A stretch of 64,000 bases of DNA from Alphaproteobacteria bacterium (GCA_022822665.1 JAJEAR010000027.1:1-64000); one strand, 5' to 3'; positions 16,590 through 25,957 are shown, counted from the stretch's first letter. Notes: a model not told the origin generated them from the letters alone. Numbers and translations are program-made.

Positions 16590-16742
16590 CCAATAAGGCT
16601 TCGGATCCATCTCGAAGATCGGCGCGGCTTGGTGTCGGCGATGATGGACAACCTGCGCGCCTTGCTGTTCGCGGAGCTGCCTGACTTCGGGCGATATCTC
16701 GGCGACCACGGCAAGGTGATCGCGAACCACTCGACGGGCCGG
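16590..16742 (+). pseudogene. Transposase fragment (DDE, IS1182/IS4-like)
   Basis: The frame through 16641 reads DNLRALLFAELPDFGRYLGD then GKVIANHSTGR, resembling the segment of DDE transposases around the first catalytic Asp (usual form DGKAI.SHSTGR), here with the Asp apparently lost (DHGK). No start codon region or remainder of the transposase is present. It runs directly into the DUF2493 fragment in another frame. Confidence 0.5.
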
Positions 16743-16750
16743 GTCCCGGC

Positions 16751-16945
16751 GTCGAGAACCTCGCAGCCCAGTGGGCCGAGAAGAACGGCGTCTACCAGAT
16801 CGTCTGCAAGCCGGACTGGTCCCGCCACGGACGCGCCGCACCGTTCCGGCGCAACGACGAACTGCTGAACCTCCTGCCGAAGGGCATCATCGACGACCTC
16901 GTCGAGAAGGCAATGACGCTCGGCATCCCCGTCGTCCGGTCGTAG
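16751..16945 (+). pseudogene. DUF2493 protein, C-terminal fragment
   Basis: 65 codons ending at TAG 16943-16945 read ...AAQWAEKNGVYQIVCKPDW, SRHGRAAPFRRNDELLNLLP, KGII, DDLVEKAMTLGIPV. This is the C-terminal end of DUF2493 (SLOG-like) proteins common on plasmids and islands. The stretch normally found between the LP-G-I motif and the last helix (an AFPGS-type loop) is missing, so there is an internal deletion as well as a lost N-terminus. Confidence 0.65.
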
Positions 16946-17926
16946 GCCGCGACGCGGCTCGTTCGTCATCTCTTCCGACATCGCCGGGTGCGGCGGCGCG
17001 GACAGCGTCGCATCGGCGACCGCGCATTGCCCGCCGCACATCTCCCGGCGCTCTCATCGGCGCTTCGCGCCTCGCCGGCGTCGGCTTCGCCGTTCGCCGC
17101 CATCGCCGGGGCCGCGTGCGATCACGACGGCGCTTCCGTCGCCGCGCCTTGCGGCCCGCTTCGCACGCCTGCCCGCGCGGCTGACGCCGCGGTAACGGGT
17201 CGCCGTCATCGGTTGAGCTCGCGGAACATGTGAGACCGCGAACCATCGCGTTACACACCGACGCGTTCGTCATGCCCGGCTGCGCTGCGGTAACGTGTGC
17301 GCGACGCTCGGCGGCTCGGTGTAGCATGTGCGGCGATGCCGGTGCGCCGAGGCAACGGACCATCCAGCGCACCGGCTCCGTGTGCCATGTGTGGAGATCG
17401 CCGTCGGCTGCTTGCGGAGCGTGCCCCGTTTTGTTACCTCTGCAACCGCACGACACTGCGGAACGCGCCCGATGATCACGGGCGAATCACGCAGCCGGAT
17501 CCAAACCTGCAAGCCTGCACGACGATCACCACGCTTCAAATCGAAACTGACCGGAGAAATCTGGAACAACCACAATAATCATGCACGGCATAATCCGGAA
17601 CAACAGCTACGAGACAGTTCGAGATCCAACAGCTCCCTGCGAACCGCATGGTCGCAGCACGCAGAGCGATTTGTTCACGGAGAACCCAAGCCTCAGCCTC
17701 TTCCCAAAGAGGTCTCGATCAATCCACACGACGCGGCAACGACGCCGCAAATTGCTCAGTAAAACACGTCCGCCGGTGTCTCAATGTCGTTGACAGATTC
17801 CGAGGTGCGCCGACTACCGCACGGTCCTCAGCTTTCCGTTGGCGGCCGACAGTCATCCAAATCCCTGCAATTCAGGCGGCTTACCCCGAGGTCAGGCCGG
17901 CATCAACGGGTGAGCAGATACACATC
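16946..17926. other. Very GC-rich then mixed intergenic stretch, no supportable gene
   Basis: About 980 bases. The first 300 are strongly GC-rich with many short CG-rich palindromic words, and every long frame there is arginine/alanine-rich, as expected by chance. Frames over 17240-17760 have no recognisable motif. The sequence becomes AT-richer from about 17500 toward the acyltransferase gene, whose promoter should lie near its end. Confidence 0.4.
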
Positions 17927-19999
17927 ATGAAGTATCGGGCCGATATAGACGGGCTGCGAGCTCTCGCCGTGTTGCTGGTGGTCGGGTATCATGGTGCGCC
18001 AGACATAGTTGCAAAAGGCTTTATTGGAGTCGATATATTTTTTGTCATAAGTGGCTATTTGATAACGCACATAATCCTTGAACGTGTCCTTAAAGGTGAA
18101 TTTTCTATTTGGTGGTTTTTCTCTCGTCGCATAAAGCGTTTATTTCCCGCACTCATACTCGTGATGCTATTCGTGTTGATCTTTGGGTGGTTCTCTCTTC
18201 TGGCGGAGGAATACGATCTTCTCGGCAAGCATGTTGTTGGTGGTGCATTCTTTGTAGCAAATTTTCTGTTTGCGGCAGAGGTGGGTTATTTTGATGTTTC
18301 GGCACTATACAAGCCGCTACTTCATCTATGGAGCCTTGCTGTTGAGGAACAGTTTTATCTGTTCTTCCCTGGATTTCTGCTCTTCCTTTACGCGTGTCGA
18401 GCCAATATCATGGCAATCTTGTTGGTTGCGTTCGTTTGTTCTCTATTGTTCGGCATTTACGAGGCTTCTGTGGCGCCGGGGCGTGCATTTTTTCTGCCAC
18501 TTGCGCGATTCTGGGAATTGCTGGCGGGCGGCATCTTGGCCTGTGGGACTCTTCGCTGGGGTGCGGACATTTCCACTGTCTGGCACCGGGCAGACAGGTA
18601 CCTGTCGGACCTCATCGAACGAGTTGGCCTTGGTGCAGTCCCGAGTGTCCGCGCTGCCACCCTCGTATCGGGAGCCGGGTTCCTGTTCATTGCCGGCGCA
18701 CTGTTTCTGATCCCTGACGGGGTCGCGTATCCAGGAGTGGCGGCAATGCTGCCGGTTGCTGGCGCATTCTTCATCATTATGGCGGGGCCTGAGGCCGGCT
18801 TCAATCGCATCCTGCTGACGAACCGCCCAGCAATCTGGTTCGGTCTTATCAGCTATCCACTCTACCTGTGGCATTGGCCGGTCCTCTCCTTCATGGCCAT
18901 CGTTGACGGAGATCTACCTCATCGGGACGCACGTCTGATTGCCATGTGCAGTTGCGTACTTTTGGCGTGGGCAACCTATCAATTTATTGAAAAGTATATC
19001 CGACATCATCACTCAAATACAGTGGTGCCAGCCCTTTTACTTGTAACCATAACACTAACAGGAGCGGGAGGAGGTATGGTTTATATTGTTGATGGGGTTA
19101 AAGAGCGAAAATGGTTACAAAACGAATTTTCTCACAATGGAGACATACAGTCTTTGCATCCGGAGTATAAAAGAGGAAGTACGTGGATTTGTCCGCGGGT
19201 GAATGCCAAAGGAGCAATCTGTACCAGCACGGGAGAGCGACCATCAGTTGTTGTTATTGGAGACAGTCACGCTTTAGCAACATATGCAGTGTTGCGTCAC
19301 ATTTACAGGGACAAAGAATTAGATATAGGGTTGGTTGGAATTGGCGGTTGTCCATCATTGCTAGGTGTCGTAAGCCATGATCCAGGCACATCGGACACAA
19401 GACAATGTCCGCAATACATGGACTTTACGCTAAATACAATACTTGAACAAAAGCATGTCAAACATATTGTTTTATCGAATCGCATTGCATTGTACGTTAA
19501 CGGAACGGGCTTTGGAAGGAAAGAAAGAGGTTTATCTGGATGGGTCTTTCACAAGAATGGGGAAAAAAACAAGCAAATGAGAGTTGATGTATTTTTTGAT
19601 GCGCTGCGTGATACCGTTCGTCGCGCACATGAAGCCGGCAAACGCATATCAATCGTACATGGTACGCCGGAACTGGGGTTCGACGTCAAGTCGTGTGCAC
19701 CGCTCCGGCCGTACGTCATGAAACCTGCCCGGAAAGTGTGTGCCATCAAGCGATCGGAATTTGAAAGTAGAACCCGATCCTATCGCGAACGGTTGGCCGG
19801 ATTCCTGAGAGAACACCCAGAAGTCGGAAGTGCCAATATTTCATCGGCCCTTTGTGATGCCGAGCTGTGTTATGGGGCAGGCAAGGGAATCCTGTACTAC
19901 ATGGATGATGATCATCTCAGTCGCTGGGGAGCGCTTCATGTCAGTGAGCATGTCGCGCGCGAGCTCGGCGAACTGACCGGTCGAATTCCAGACCGGTAG
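17927..19999 (+). CDS. OafA-like membrane acyltransferase with SGNH domain
   Basis: A 690-residue integral membrane protein. The acyltransferase-3 domain starts at once (MKYRADIDGLRALAVLLVVG, then GVDIFFVISGYLI) with about ten or eleven hydrophobic segments up to about residue 385. A periplasmic SGNH hydrolase-like domain follows: VVVIGDSHALA near residue 443 and DDDHLSRWGALHV near 660 supply the Ser and Asp-x-x-His. Such proteins O-acetylate LPS O-antigen, peptidoglycan or exopolysaccharide sugars (family knowledge). ATG 17927 begins exactly at the family N-terminus; the open frame upstream has no homology. The gene is AT-richer than the chromosome, and surface-modifying acyltransferases are common cargo of mobile regions and phages. 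Confidence 0.93.
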   Translation: MKYRADIDGLRALAVLLVVGYHGAPDIVAKGFIGVDIFFVISGYLITHIILERVLKGEFSIWWFFSRRIKRLFPALILVMLFVLIFGWFSLLAEEYDLLGKHVVGGAFFVANFLFAAEVGYFDVSALYKPLLHLWSLAVEEQFYLFFPGFLLFLYACRANIMAILLVAFVCSLLFGIYEASVAPGRAFFLPLARFWELLAGGILACGTLRWGADISTVWHRADRYLSDLIERVGLGAVPSVRAATLVSGAGFLFIAGALFLIPDGVAYPGVAAMLPVAGAFFIIMAGPEAGFNRILLTNRPAIWFGLISYPLYLWHWPVLSFMAIVDGDLPHRDARLIAMCSCVLLAWATYQFIEKYIRHHHSNTVVPALLLVTITLTGAGGGMVYIVDGVKERKWLQNEFSHNGDIQSLHPEYKRGSTWICPRVNAKGAICTSTGERPSVVVIGDSHALATYAVLRHIYRDKELDIGLVGIGGCPSLLGVVSHDPGTSDTRQCPQYMDFTLNTILEQKHVKHIVLSNRIALYVNGTGFGRKERGLSGWVFHKNGEKNKQMRVDVFFDALRDTVRRAHEAGKRISIVHGTPELGFDVKSCAPLRPYVMKPARKVCAIKRSEFESRTRSYRERLAGFLREHPEVGSANISSALCDAELCYGAGKGILYYMDDDHLSRWGALHVSEHVARELGELTGRIPDR

Positions 20000-20226
20000 C
20001 TCAACGTCGAGGTCGACCCATGTCTGGACCCGCACCGTAAGGGTGTCGGGTGATTATCGGCTTCGCGGTGCGCCAGGAGGCAAGGGAAATGTCGGCATCC
20101 GTCCAGGCCGGTCCGGGCTACCCATGCTTCGCGTCTAGTGGCCCAATTCTGAAGTGTTGATGATTTCCTCCTGCCGATCAGCGGTTTGGAGAGTCCGCAG
20201 GCAGAAGCGCTTGATGGTGGCCAGGA
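20000..20226. other. Intergenic stretch between the acyltransferase and the intron tail
   Basis: No gene seen. It carries scattered motifs like the edges of insertion sequences (for example around 20140-20170) but I could not define inverted ends. Confidence 0.3.
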
Positions 20227-20300
20227 GTCGAGTAGCCGAGGGGAGTTTCACCCCTCGGCCCTCCCAGAACCGGACGTGAGACTCTCGCCTCATCCGGCTC
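20227..20300 (-). ncRNA. Group II intron 3' remnant: domains V and VI
   Basis: On the minus strand, 20300-20267 reads as a 34-nt hairpin starting GAGCCGGATGAGGC, with a GAGA tetraloop and ending GTCCGGTTC. This is the hallmark catalytic domain V with its AGC triad and the two-base bulge. Immediately 3' (20259-20235) is a nine-pair stem, GCCGAGGGG with CCCCTCGGC, closed by a seven-base loop and followed by CTACTCGAC, which fits domain VI and the intron 3' end near 20227. The intron is truncated: a transposase fragment begins within about 90 bases upstream and no reverse transcriptase gene is present. Confidence 0.75.
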
Positions 20301-20385
20301 CTACTCTCCAGCCGCCGGTCGGATACCGAGCTGCCACAGGACAAAGAGATTGAGGTCCCGTCGCGCGATGCGTCCAAGTCAATGC

Positions 20386-20577
20386 AAAACCGCCGCGGGT
20401 TTCGACGCCACCGTCAAGACCGACGGCTGGCCCGGCTACGCCTGCGTTCTCTCCGATCAACACGAAGTGCATGTCGTTGGGGACACCGTCGCTCATCTCA
20501 TTTTCCCCTGGATCCAGCAGATCTGTTCCAACCCCGTAAGATGGGCGCGAGGCGTCTACCAAGGGTTGAGGCGCATT
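20386..20577 (+). pseudogene. ISXO2/IS1595-like transposase fragment
   Basis: The frame reads FDATVKTDGWPGYACVL, then HVVGDTVAHLIFPWIQQ, then NPVRWARGVYQGLRRIH. These follow the C-terminal half of ISXO2-like (IS1595) transposases, including the conserved TDGW.GY segment. The N-terminal zinc-finger part and the last residues are missing, and the sequence passes into a recombinase fragment in another frame. Confidence 0.65.
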
Positions 20578-20796
20578 CATTGTGTCATTCGTGCGCCATG
20601 GAACTCCTTCACAACGGTGTCGACCGTGCCGTCATCGTATTGTGGCTCGGTCATGAATCCGTCGAGACCACGTACATCTACCTGCACGCCGATCTGAAAC
20701 TGAAAGAGCAGGCTATGGCTCGTACCTCACACTTGCACATGCCGCCCGCACGATACCGGCCCGACGATGATGTGCTGACCTTCCTGAACAACCTAA
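20571..20796 (+). pseudogene. Tyrosine recombinase, C-terminal fragment
   Basis: About 75 codons read HSCAMELLHNGVDRAVIVLW, LGHESVETTYIYLHADLKLK and ...RYRPDDDVLTFLNNL. This is the C-terminal end of a XerC/D-like recombinase, holding the last catalytic His (LGHES) and the nucleophile Tyr, with everything N-terminal gone. It is a different subfamily from the two intact integrases in the window. The normal stop after FLNNL has been lost. Confidence 0.7.
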
Positions 20797-21339
20797 GATT
20801 ACCCCGGAATCGAGCACCCCTGAAGCCCGCTCCCCGCCATACTCCGGCGTCGATTCCGGAACAGCCTTGCCGCGATCCGGCTCGTTCAAGAGCCGGACCG
20901 GAATTGTCGGGCCGCCTGCAATTAGCTCAGGCATCGCAAATCAAGCCTTCAGTCCTTCGCCGCTGCGCGGATCTAACTGCACCGCGAACCTCCGATTCTT
21001 CGGGTTGTTGCACGTTCATTCCTCCTTCTCTTCTCCCACGGCTCGCCCGAAGGAAGCAAGGCAGCCGTCCGAAGACCGTCCGGGGCGTTTCCTGCGGCCG
21101 CTACTCGAACCTATGTTTGAGCAGAGTGCTCATGTTCGCATTGTGAAGAAAGGTGAGTCTGCAGCTGTTAGGCAGGAGAATAAGTGGTTCAGGGCAGCAG
21201 ATTATTGAGGCTGACCCGAAGGTGTGGAGAAGAGCCCCTCCTTCGGAAATGCAAACACGTTCGTGCGACAGTGATCTCGAATGGATCAGTGCATCTGTCG
21301 CACGTCCCCCTCCTGGCGCCTGCGATGCGCCGCGCCCGG
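20797..21339. other. Decayed stretch between recombinase fragment and integrase 2
   Basis: About 540 bases with frames open on the plus strand to 21146 and 21208, but neither shows family-like sequence or a ribosome site. Nothing supportable. Confidence 0.35.
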
Positions 21340-22530
21340 TCAAGCCGGCGCGGCCCCGTCGCGCTCGTCGTCATCGAGAATGTCCGCCCCGATACTGCCT
21401 GCCACTCTGGCCGAGGACGCCTTGATCGAGTCGCGCGCAAGGTGCGCGTAGCGCGCGGTCGTCTCGATCTTGTTGTGACCAAGTAGTTTGCCGATCATCG
21501 ACAGCGACTCGCCGAGCGCCAGGGCCCGGGAGGCAAAGGAGTGTCTCAAGTCATGGATGCGCACACCCTCAAGGTCCGCCTCTTCGCGCACCCGTTCCCA
21601 GTAGTGATTGAGGTCGGCAAGATGCTTGCCCGGGTTCCTGCCAGGGATGACCCAGGGACTACCCTCGATGCGCGGCAGTGCTGCCAGTACCCGCGCCGCC
21701 GCGGGTGAGAGCGGCACAAGCCGCGCGCCGGATTTGGAATCGGGCAACCGAATCTCACCCACCGCGAGGTCCACGTTCTTCCATTCAAGCGCCACGATCT
21801 CGTTGCGTCGGCAGCCGGTCAGCATCAGTAGCCGGAGCGCCGCCGCCGGATGGACAGGAAGCCGGCTTTCGGCCTCCATTTCGTTCAACACCTGGCCGAG
21901 GCGGCGGAACTCTTCGTCGGTCAGGAACCGCTCGCGCTTGGTCTCCCGGTACTTGCGTACGAACTTGCACGGATTGGAGCCCGTGCGCAGTTCCCATTCC
22001 TCGGCGAGGTTGAACATCTTGCCGGCAACCTCCAGCACACGGTTCGCCTGGTAGGGCCGGTCGCGCAGCGCATGGTGGAGTTTCGCGACGTGTTCGCGCT
22101 CGACCTTGCCCACTGGCACATGGCCGTAGGCCGGCAGGATGAAGCTATTCACGACGCGGCGGTACATCTTCTGCGTGGACGGCTTGCAGCGGATGTCGAC
22201 ATGCTCCTCGAAATAGCGCACAGCCAATTCCGCCACCGTCACCGCCGAGACGGGCTTCTCGCCCGGCTCCTGCCCGCTCTTCAGCAGCGCAATGGTTTCG
22301 GCTGCCTTCTTGCGCGCCTGGTCGGCGGTCATCACGCCGTAGCGACCGAGCGTGATGCGCTTCGACTTGCCCTGCGTCCGGGTCTGGACGACGAACACCT
22401 TCGAGCCCGACGGATAGACCCTGACCCCGAAGCCGGGGATCTTGTCATCCCAGAACACGGCGTCCTTGTCCTCGACGGACAGTGCCTCGACGGTGCGTTT
22501 GGAAATGGTGCGATACTGGAGTTTGGCCAT
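21340..22530 (-). CDS. Tyrosine-recombinase integrase, P4/DUF4102 type (second copy)
   Basis: A 396-residue integrase with the same architecture as the one at 13517-14698: N-terminal DUF4102-like region (VFWDDKIPGFGVRVYPSG), then catalytic motifs TGCRRNEI, HDLRHSFASRAL and LGHNKIETTARYAHL. Arg, His-x-x-Arg, His and Tyr are all present. Shared words with copy 1 (CKPSTQ, PYQANR, KRERFL) show they are paralogues of one subfamily but clearly diverged. The start at 22530 (MAKLQYRTISKRT) is chosen because the upstream in-frame 36 codons carry no homology. It borders the truncated hydantoinase gene, so it probably catalysed that insertion (inference). Confidence 0.95.
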   Translation of the reverse strand: MAKLQYRTISKRTVEALSVEDKDAVFWDDKIPGFGVRVYPSGSKVFVVQTRTQGKSKRITLGRYGVMTADQARKKAAETIALLKSGQEPGEKPVSAVTVAELAVRYFEEHVDIRCKPSTQKMYRRVVNSFILPAYGHVPVGKVEREHVAKLHHALRDRPYQANRVLEVAGKMFNLAEEWELRTGSNPCKFVRKYRETKRERFLTDEEFRRLGQVLNEMEAESRLPVHPAAALRLLMLTGCRRNEIVALEWKNVDLAVGEIRLPDSKSGARLVPLSPAAARVLAALPRIEGSPWVIPGRNPGKHLADLNHYWERVREEADLEGVRIHDLRHSFASRALALGESLSMIGKLLGHNKIETTARYAHLARDSIKASSARVAGSIGADILDDDERDGAAPA

Positions 22531-22737
22531 CGTCCCTCCGGTGTCGGAATTTCGGCTCCCGGCCGGATTTGCACTCCGTAAGCGTAAGCGTAGCGCAAGC
22601 GATCGAGCGATAATGGGAGAGAAGAGTAGGCGCGGCAAGCGTCCGGGTCAAGCCTTGTCGGCATGGGTCAGGTAACGGAAATCCCTTGATTTACAACGCT
22701 TCAGGCTCCGCGAGGCTCCGTCATGGTCCGTCAGTCA
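22531..22737. other. Junction between integrase 2 and the hydantoinase remnant
   Basis: About 200 bases with a short repetitive word (CGTAAGCGTAAGCGTAGCG at 22577-22595) and the end-of-element transition. No tRNA is visible, so the attachment site was probably inside or near the hydantoinase gene rather than a tRNA. Confidence 0.4.
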
Positions 22738-22806
22738 TCAGGTGGCGAAATTGGCGTTTATGTGGGTCCCGCCGACGTCGATTCCCAACCGGTAGCGGTA
22801 TGTCAT
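22738..22806 (-). pseudogene. Hydantoinase A (HyuA) N-terminal stub
   Basis: Downstream of hyuB on the same strand, ATG 22806 opens MTYRYRLGIDVGGTH and then diverges, stopping after 22 codons. The opening is the nucleotide-binding phosphate-1 loop found at the start of HyuA/5-oxoprolinase beta-type proteins, which are normally about 680-700 residues. The rest is replaced by the integrase-bearing element, so the gene was interrupted or its 3' part removed. Confidence 0.6.
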
Positions 22807-22864
22807 GTCGATGTCCGCCCCGGCTCGTGGATGGTCCGGAGGGTCCCGTCGGGGAGCCTGGCGC

Positions 22865-24574
22865 TCATGTCCGCCACCGCGCGGTTTCGGCTTCGTCGAC
22901 CGTCCAGGAGGCGGTATCCACGGCGACCTTGTAGACCTCGCGGGCCCGTTCGGCCGAGATCTTTCCCTCGCGGACGTCGCGCAGAACGAGAGCGGGGTCG
23001 CGTTCCTCCGGCGGACCGTATCCTCCTCCTCCGCAGGTCTGATAACTGATGACGTCGGCGGGCTTGAGGTCCACGGTGCTCTTCGAGCCCAGTTCGCGGG
23101 CCTCGCCATCAGGGTTGAGGATGTAGGAGGCCCTGCGCCCGTCCTGGCCTCCGAACAGCCCCCACGGACCCCAGCGGTCCCGGTCGGCGAGGATCGTGAA
23201 GGTCACGTCGTGGTCGTCGAACCGGTAGTCGCGGCGCACGCCGAGCCCGCCCCGGCTCCGGCCGGCGCCTTCGGAGTCCTCCACCAGCTCGTAGCGCAGG
23301 ATGCGCACCGGATAGTTGATCTCGGTCTCCTCGACCGGCGCGTTCTCGGTGTTCTGGCCGTGGGTCTGGACCGCGTCCGGGCCATCGCTGTGCGCCCGGC
23401 CGCCGTAGCCCCCGCCGAGCGTCTCCAGGTAGCAGTAGTAGGCTCCGGTGCGGGGGTCGACGCCACCGAAACCGGCGTGGCACTGCATCGCCTTGGTTCC
23501 CGCGATCATCTGCTCGGGAATGGCCTGTGACAGCGCCTTGAAGATGGTGTCGTTCAGCCGGACCTGGGTCTCCCAGCCGGCCACCACCGGGAACGGATGC
23601 TCGCAGTTCACGACCGAGCCTTCCGGGGCAACCATCCGCACATGCCGGTAGAAGCCCTCGTTCACCGGCAGGTCGGGATCCGCCACGCACTTCAGCGCGT
23701 AGGCTGCGGCGGAGAAGGTCTGGGCCCAGGTCGAGTTCACCGGCGCCCGGCGCTGGGAATCCGATCCGGTGAAGTCGAAGAGCACGCCGTCCGCATCGAC
23801 GACGACGGCGACCATCAGACGCACGGGCTGGTCGGTGAACCCGTCGTTGTCGACATAGCCTTCGGCGACGAACCTGCCTTCCGGCAGTCTGGCGAGCTCC
23901 GCCTTCGTGCGCCGGTCGGTATAGGCGATCAGCTCGTCCATGTAGAGGTTCACCGTCTCCGCGCCGTAGCGGTCGAACAGCGCGTTCAGGCGGCGCGCAC
24001 CGGTGTTGTTTGCCGCGAACTGGGCCCGGAAGTCGCCGGCTGTCTCGCGCTTGGAGCGGATCTGCGCAAGGGTCAGCCGAAACACGTCGTCCACGATCTC
24101 GCCTGCGCGCACCATCTTCACCGGCGGGATGATCACCCCTTCCTGGTAGATCTCGCGGAATGCGCCCACGCTCGCCGGGGCGCCGCCGCCCACGTCCACG
24201 TGGTGGGCGAGATTGCCGAAGTAACCCTGGATCACGCCCTGGTAGTGGAACGGCGCGATCACCACGATGTCGTTCAGATGGGCGCCGCTCGGGTAGGGGT
24301 AGTTGACGACCAGCTGATCGCCGGGTCCGAGGGTGCCGGGTCCGTACTCGAGGACAGCCTGGCGCACCGTTCCGACCATCGAGCCGAGGTGGTTGGGCTG
24401 GCTGAACGACTGGGCGATCGGGCGCAGGTCCCTGTCGAAGAGACAGCACGAGAAGTCGCAGCGCGTCTTGATGTTGGTGGAGTAGGCGCTGCGGCGCAAG
24501 GCGAGCGCCATCTCTTCGGTGGCCTCGAGAAAGCCGTTCCGGAGGACTTCGAACTTGATCGGATCGAGCTTCAT
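22865..24574 (-). CDS. Hydantoinase B / oxoprolinase-family protein
   Basis: A 569-residue protein matching the N-methylhydantoinase B / acetone-carboxylase-alpha-like family in length and sequence: MKLDPIKFEVLRNGFLEATE, then RCDFSCCLFDRDL and QPNHLGSMVGTVRQ, PYPSGAHLNDIVVI, and glycine-rich LGGGYGGRAHSDG near the C-terminus. HyuB works with HyuA in ATP-dependent opening of hydantoin, oxoproline or related lactam rings (family knowledge). Here only a stub of hyuA follows, so this copy probably lacks its partner unless a second hyuA exists elsewhere. The start at 24574 has AGGAGG eight bases upstream. Confidence 0.93.
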   Translation of the reverse strand: MKLDPIKFEVLRNGFLEATEEMALALRRSAYSTNIKTRCDFSCCLFDRDLRPIAQSFSQPNHLGSMVGTVRQAVLEYGPGTLGPGDQLVVNYPYPSGAHLNDIVVIAPFHYQGVIQGYFGNLAHHVDVGGGAPASVGAFREIYQEGVIIPPVKMVRAGEIVDDVFRLTLAQIRSKRETAGDFRAQFAANNTGARRLNALFDRYGAETVNLYMDELIAYTDRRTKAELARLPEGRFVAEGYVDNDGFTDQPVRLMVAVVVDADGVLFDFTGSDSQRRAPVNSTWAQTFSAAAYALKCVADPDLPVNEGFYRHVRMVAPEGSVVNCEHPFPVVAGWETQVRLNDTIFKALSQAIPEQMIAGTKAMQCHAGFGGVDPRTGAYYCYLETLGGGYGGRAHSDGPDAVQTHGQNTENAPVEETEINYPVRILRYELVEDSEGAGRSRGGLGVRRDYRFDDHDVTFTILADRDRWGPWGLFGGQDGRRASYILNPDGEARELGSKSTVDLKPADVISYQTCGGGGYGPPEERDPALVLRDVREGKISAERAREVYKVAVDTASWTVDEAETARWRT

Positions 24575-25153
24575 TGGCGTCCTCCTCGGTGTGCCGGACG
24601 AACCGGCGCGCACGGTATTCCGATCCCGGGACCACGGCGGCAGGGTGATCCTGTCCGATGCCGGCTGGCGCTCTTGCGGACACGACCCGCACGTGCTGCG
24701 TCGGTGTCCCGACGGAGCACAGGTATACCCCGGAAGCGCCGGCAATCCCATTTGCGGGTTGGTGAGGTCCGCTCGGCACGGCCCCGGCCCACGGGCGGTT
24801 CCATGCACGCACCGGGCTGGTCCACTGCCGCGTGGGAACGCTCCGCGGCTCGGCTGCCAGGGTTCACGACGGGGCCGGGGCTGCCGCGCGGGCCTTCGTG
24901 TCTCGTCCTGCGAGGGACTGCGCGGAATCGGACAGTTGAAGGGCGGTGCGGCCGAGGACGTCTGTCCGGGCAAGCGGGTCACCGGATGCCCGCGGCCGGT
25001 CCCGCCCGGATGGAGGCTGGCGTCCACAGTCCCTCAATGCGGGCCGCGACGTCAGCCACGGCCGGAATCCGCGCCCGCCCGGCCCGGCTTTGACCCGTCG
25101 CCCAAATGGTTCACTATGCGCCGACAAGGTAGCGAAGGGACGGAAGCAGGACC
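24575..25153. other. Divergent intergenic region between hyuB and the hydratase gene
   Basis: About 580 bases between genes pointing away from each other; promoters for both are expected. Long frames exist on both strands but their translations are arginine-rich shadows. No recognisable operator or riboswitch. Confidence 0.4.
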
Positions 25154-25957
25154 ATGACCGACGACAGGATTGCCGCCGCGGCGGCGGTGTTTGCGCGCGC
25201 GTGGCTCGATGGCACGACCATCGACGCGCTCCCGGACGACCTGGCGCCGCGCGACGAGGCCGAAGCGGTCGCAATGCAGGACGCGATGGCCGCGCGGATC
25301 GGCGAAGACACCGTGGGCTGGAAAGTCGCCGGCAGGCCAGGCGCGCCCTTCGGCAGGATCTTCGCGTCAACCAGCTTCGGCAACGGCGCCACCCTGCCGG
25401 CGCCCCGCTACGCGGCCAATCTCATCGAATGTGAGGCCGGCTTCAGGCTCACGCGCGATCTGCCCCCGCGCCGGCGGCCGTACGAGCGTGACGAGGTGGC
25501 CGCCGCTGCCGACCTCTCGATCAACATCGAACTCGTCGGCTTTCGCCGGGCCAACATCGTCGAGCAGGTGGCGGCGGCGCTGGCAGCCGGCAGGCCGTAT
25601 CCCGAAAGCGAGGTCGAACGGCTGATCAACATCGCCGACAACGGAGGGAATCTCGGTCTCGTGACCGGTCCCGTGATCGAGGACTGGGGCCACCGTTCGC
25701 TGCTCGACGTCACCGTCGACCTGCGCATCGACGGCGGGGAGAGCCGGCCGATGCTCCCGAAGGAGGCCCGGACGGAGCCGTTCGACGTGTTTCTCTGGAC
25801 GGCGAACGAACTGTCCCGGCGCGGGATCGGGTTGACGGCCGGACAGATTGTCACCCCCGGCAGCATCACCCTGCCCGAACCGCTGCCGGTGGGCCGGACC
25901 GCCAGCGCCGTCTTCGCGGACCTCGGCGAAATCACGGTCAGCCTCGCGGCGATCTGA
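25154..25957 (+). CDS. 2-keto-4-pentenoate hydratase / FAH-superfamily (MhpD-like) protein
   Basis: A 267-residue protein of the MhpD/2-oxopent-4-enoate hydratase type. The N-terminal helical part (AAAVFARAWLDGTTI) is followed by VGWKVAGRPGAPFGRI, and acidic metal-binding positions in NLIECEAGFRL, SINIELVGFR and NIADNGGNLGLVTG. The length fits (about 260). These enzymes hydrate 2-hydroxypentadienoate-type products of aromatic meta-cleavage, or decarboxylate related oxo-acids (family knowledge). No extradiol dioxygenase is adjacent, so the actual substrate is open. The gene stands alone, divergent from hyuB. Confidence 0.88.
   Translation: MTDDRIAAAAAVFARAWLDGTTIDALPDDLAPRDEAEAVAMQDAMAARIGEDTVGWKVAGRPGAPFGRIFASTSFGNGATLPAPRYAANLIECEAGFRLTRDLPPRRRPYERDEVAAAADLSINIELVGFRRANIVEQVAAALAAGRPYPESEVERLINIADNGGNLGLVTGPVIEDWGHRSLLDVTVDLRIDGGESRPMLPKEARTEPFDVFLWTANELSRRGIGLTAGQIVTPGSITLPEPLPVGRTASAVFADLGEITVSLAAI

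Noticed and set aside
16950-17200. CG-rich palindrome-like stretch considered as a CRISPR or repeat array
   Set aside because: No regular repeat length and no spacer structure; words differ too much to be repeats. No CRISPR array was seen anywhere in the window.
22865-25027. Longer hyuB start with ~150 extra residues
   Set aside because: The extension is arginine/proline-rich and precedes a strong ribosome site at the family-like start 24574.
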